Both the position numbers and the translations under genes were made by a program. DNA of 16,962 nucleotides from DATGZX01 sp035296965 (GTDB lineage Bacteria; Planctomycetota; Planctomycetia; Gemmatales; Gemmataceae): the NCBI GenBank assembly GCA_035296965.1, contig DATGZX010000407.1, positions 1-16,962 on the forward strand. Reading direction: 5' to 3'. Each line of letters opens with the position of its first letter. Position 1 is the stretch's first letter. Of the stretch, positions 16,132-16,962 are shown piece after piece. The notes beneath the pieces were generated by a model. The model saw only the letters and a list, made by a program, of their open reading frames with translations, did not search any database and was not told where the DNA came from.

Positions 16132-16697
16132 CCAAGGGATTGAAGCAATGGCGGGGGCTTTCGCTTCATGGGCCGAGTAGAAGCGGACCAGAGATCCAGA
16201 GCTAAATGGCAGACGGAAGATTCGAAGCGTTCTCGGGGTTTCTCCGGTTCGGGATCATCCTGGTTTGGGTACTTAAGACTGGAGCACCAAGCCTTAATTC
16301 TGGTCGTATCGAACGTGACCCGTTTGAACGACGGATCGTCCCCCGGCTTTGCATCTGCAAAAGTCTTGTGTGCGAACGCATTGCGGATTTGGCGTATCAA
16401 GTCTAATTCGTTTCTAAATGGTTCTCCGATGAGGGCAAAGACGTATGCGGCCCGGATCTGGTGTCCAAAGCTGTCAAGGACTTGATCGAAAAGACTGTTG
16501 GCGTGCGTGCCTTTCATAACAACCTGCGATTCGATGTACGCCCTGAGACAATCTTCAAGGATCGTTCCGCCAAGAATCGCCATAGACCGGTCGCCTGTCT
16601 TCGTTCCGCTATGCTCGGCCAGCGCCTTGAAAAAGGCATCGGAAGAGTCGGTGGTCTTGAACTCAATCCATCCAGGCTTGCTCACGATTCCTCTCAT
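16104..16697 (-). CDS. MltR-like protein with an RNxFAH motif
   Basis: This is a 197-residue all-helical protein related to the MltR (mannitol operon repressor) family. Conserved blocks are DRSMAILGGTILEDCLR (residues 36-52), IRAAYVFALIGEPFRNEL (81-98) and LIRQIRNAFAH (100-110). R105 and H110 form an R-x4-H pattern like that of HEPN-fold RNases; enzymatic activity is not established. The ATG at 16697 is preferred over a TTG at 16736; neither has a strong ribosome site. It stands alone, next to an integrase remnant and a tRNA fragment, so it may be accessory cargo. No mannitol genes are nearby, so the mannitol name should not be transferred. Confidence 0.7.
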   Translation of the reverse strand: MRGIVSKPGWIEFKTTDSSDAFFKALAEHSGTKTGDRSMAILGGTILEDCLRAYIESQVVMKGTHANSLFDQVLDSFGHQIRAAYVFALIGEPFRNELDLIRQIRNAFAHKTFADAKPGDDPSFKRVTFDTTRIKAWCSSLKYPNQDDPEPEKPRERFESSVCHLALDLWSASTRPMKRKPPPLLQSLGYRGLIDSK

Positions 16698-16789
16698 GAA
16701 TGCGCAACCGCGGAGTACAAAGCTGCGATCTTGCAAAACTCTTTGGACCGTTTTTGGACTTTTGCTACATTTGATTCGCCGTAAGTGAT

Positions 16790-16836
16790 TGCCCCGTCTC
16801 GGACTCGAACCGAGAACCTACTGATTAAGAGCCAGG
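16790..16836 (-). tRNA. 3' half of tRNA-Lys(CUU), probable attachment site
   Basis: On the reverse strand this is the anticodon arm onward: loop CTCTTAA with anticodon CTT at 16827-16829, a short variable region, the T-arm CTCGG-TTCGAGT-CCGAG, then acceptor strand ACGGGGC and discriminator A. No D-arm or matching 5' acceptor strand (GCCCCGT) is present upstream on that strand. Three of the five anticodon-stem pairs are Watson-Crick, one is a wobble and the outermost pair is lost. This is the expected scar of a tyrosine-recombinase element integrated in a tRNA gene, not a working tRNA. Confidence 0.8.
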
Positions 16837-16852
16837 CTCCACAACACGCCGA

Positions 16853-16938
16853 AAAACCGGGAAAACCGCGTAATTCTCGCTCTCAAGTCGCTGCCGAGGC
16901 AGCTTTTGTTCATTGCCAACCGTTGCCAGCAAAAACCG
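16853..16938 (+). repeat. Short direct repeats beside the tRNA fragment
   Basis: AAAACCG occurs three times in 86 bases (16853-16859, 16862-16868, 16932-16938), and TTGCCA occurs twice with a 10-base period near 16914-16929. Clusters of short direct repeats beside an attachment core are typical of integrase arm or excisionase sites. The family is not recognised. Confidence 0.35.
16890..16910 (+). terminator. Possible intrinsic terminator
   Basis: GCTGC-CGAG-GCAGC (16890-16903) is followed directly by TTTTGTT on the plus strand. The stem is only five pairs and there is no visible plus-strand gene just upstream, so the call is weak. Confidence 0.25.
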
Positions 16939-16962
16939 AGAAAAGGGGAAGGTTCCCCCTCC

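Noticed and set aside
16790..16866. Complete tRNA gene
   Set aside because: The 5' acceptor strand and D-arm are missing, so only the 3' half is supported.

Overview
The window reads as GC-rich planctomycete DNA, probably Gemmatales-like. This rests on the style of the ECF sigma factor at the left edge, the outer-membrane beta-barrel protein, a TPR pseudogene of a kind common in that group, and an Flp pilin. The assignment is inference; no marker gene is present.

Left and centre (1-13378): a partial ECF sigma factor runs leftward off the window. To its right, four rightward genes form a probable operon: an NtrC/AlgB-type sigma-54 response regulator, a KinB-like membrane histidine kinase, a periplasmic adaptor and a CzcA/CusA-type RND pump. 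Two leftward genes converge on them: a lipoprotein outer-membrane TolC/CzcC-family channel and an outer-membrane beta-barrel protein. Together these supply all three layers of a tripartite cation or drug efflux machine, its own two-component control, and an extra outer-membrane protein. The sensor domain of the kinase contains two successive internal tandem duplications. The gap between adaptor and pump carries a 50-bp tandem repeat, and its second copy can fold into a perfect three-way junction.

Right part (13379-16962): this is accessory and partly decayed DNA. It holds a broken TPR gene, a WD40 scrap, an orphan Flp pilin gene, a tyrosine-recombinase C-terminal remnant, a small possibly frameshifted ORF, a MltR-like protein, and the 3' half of a tRNA-Lys(CUU) gene that marks a probable integration junction. 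The element appears to continue to the right of the window.

The most striking signal is upstream of the Flp pilin gene. A well-formed cyclic-di-GMP-I (GEMM) riboswitch aptamer sits behind a TTGACA promoter, and the 3' strand of its closing helix is the pilin ribosome-binding site. This suggests direct translational control of a pilin by c-di-GMP.
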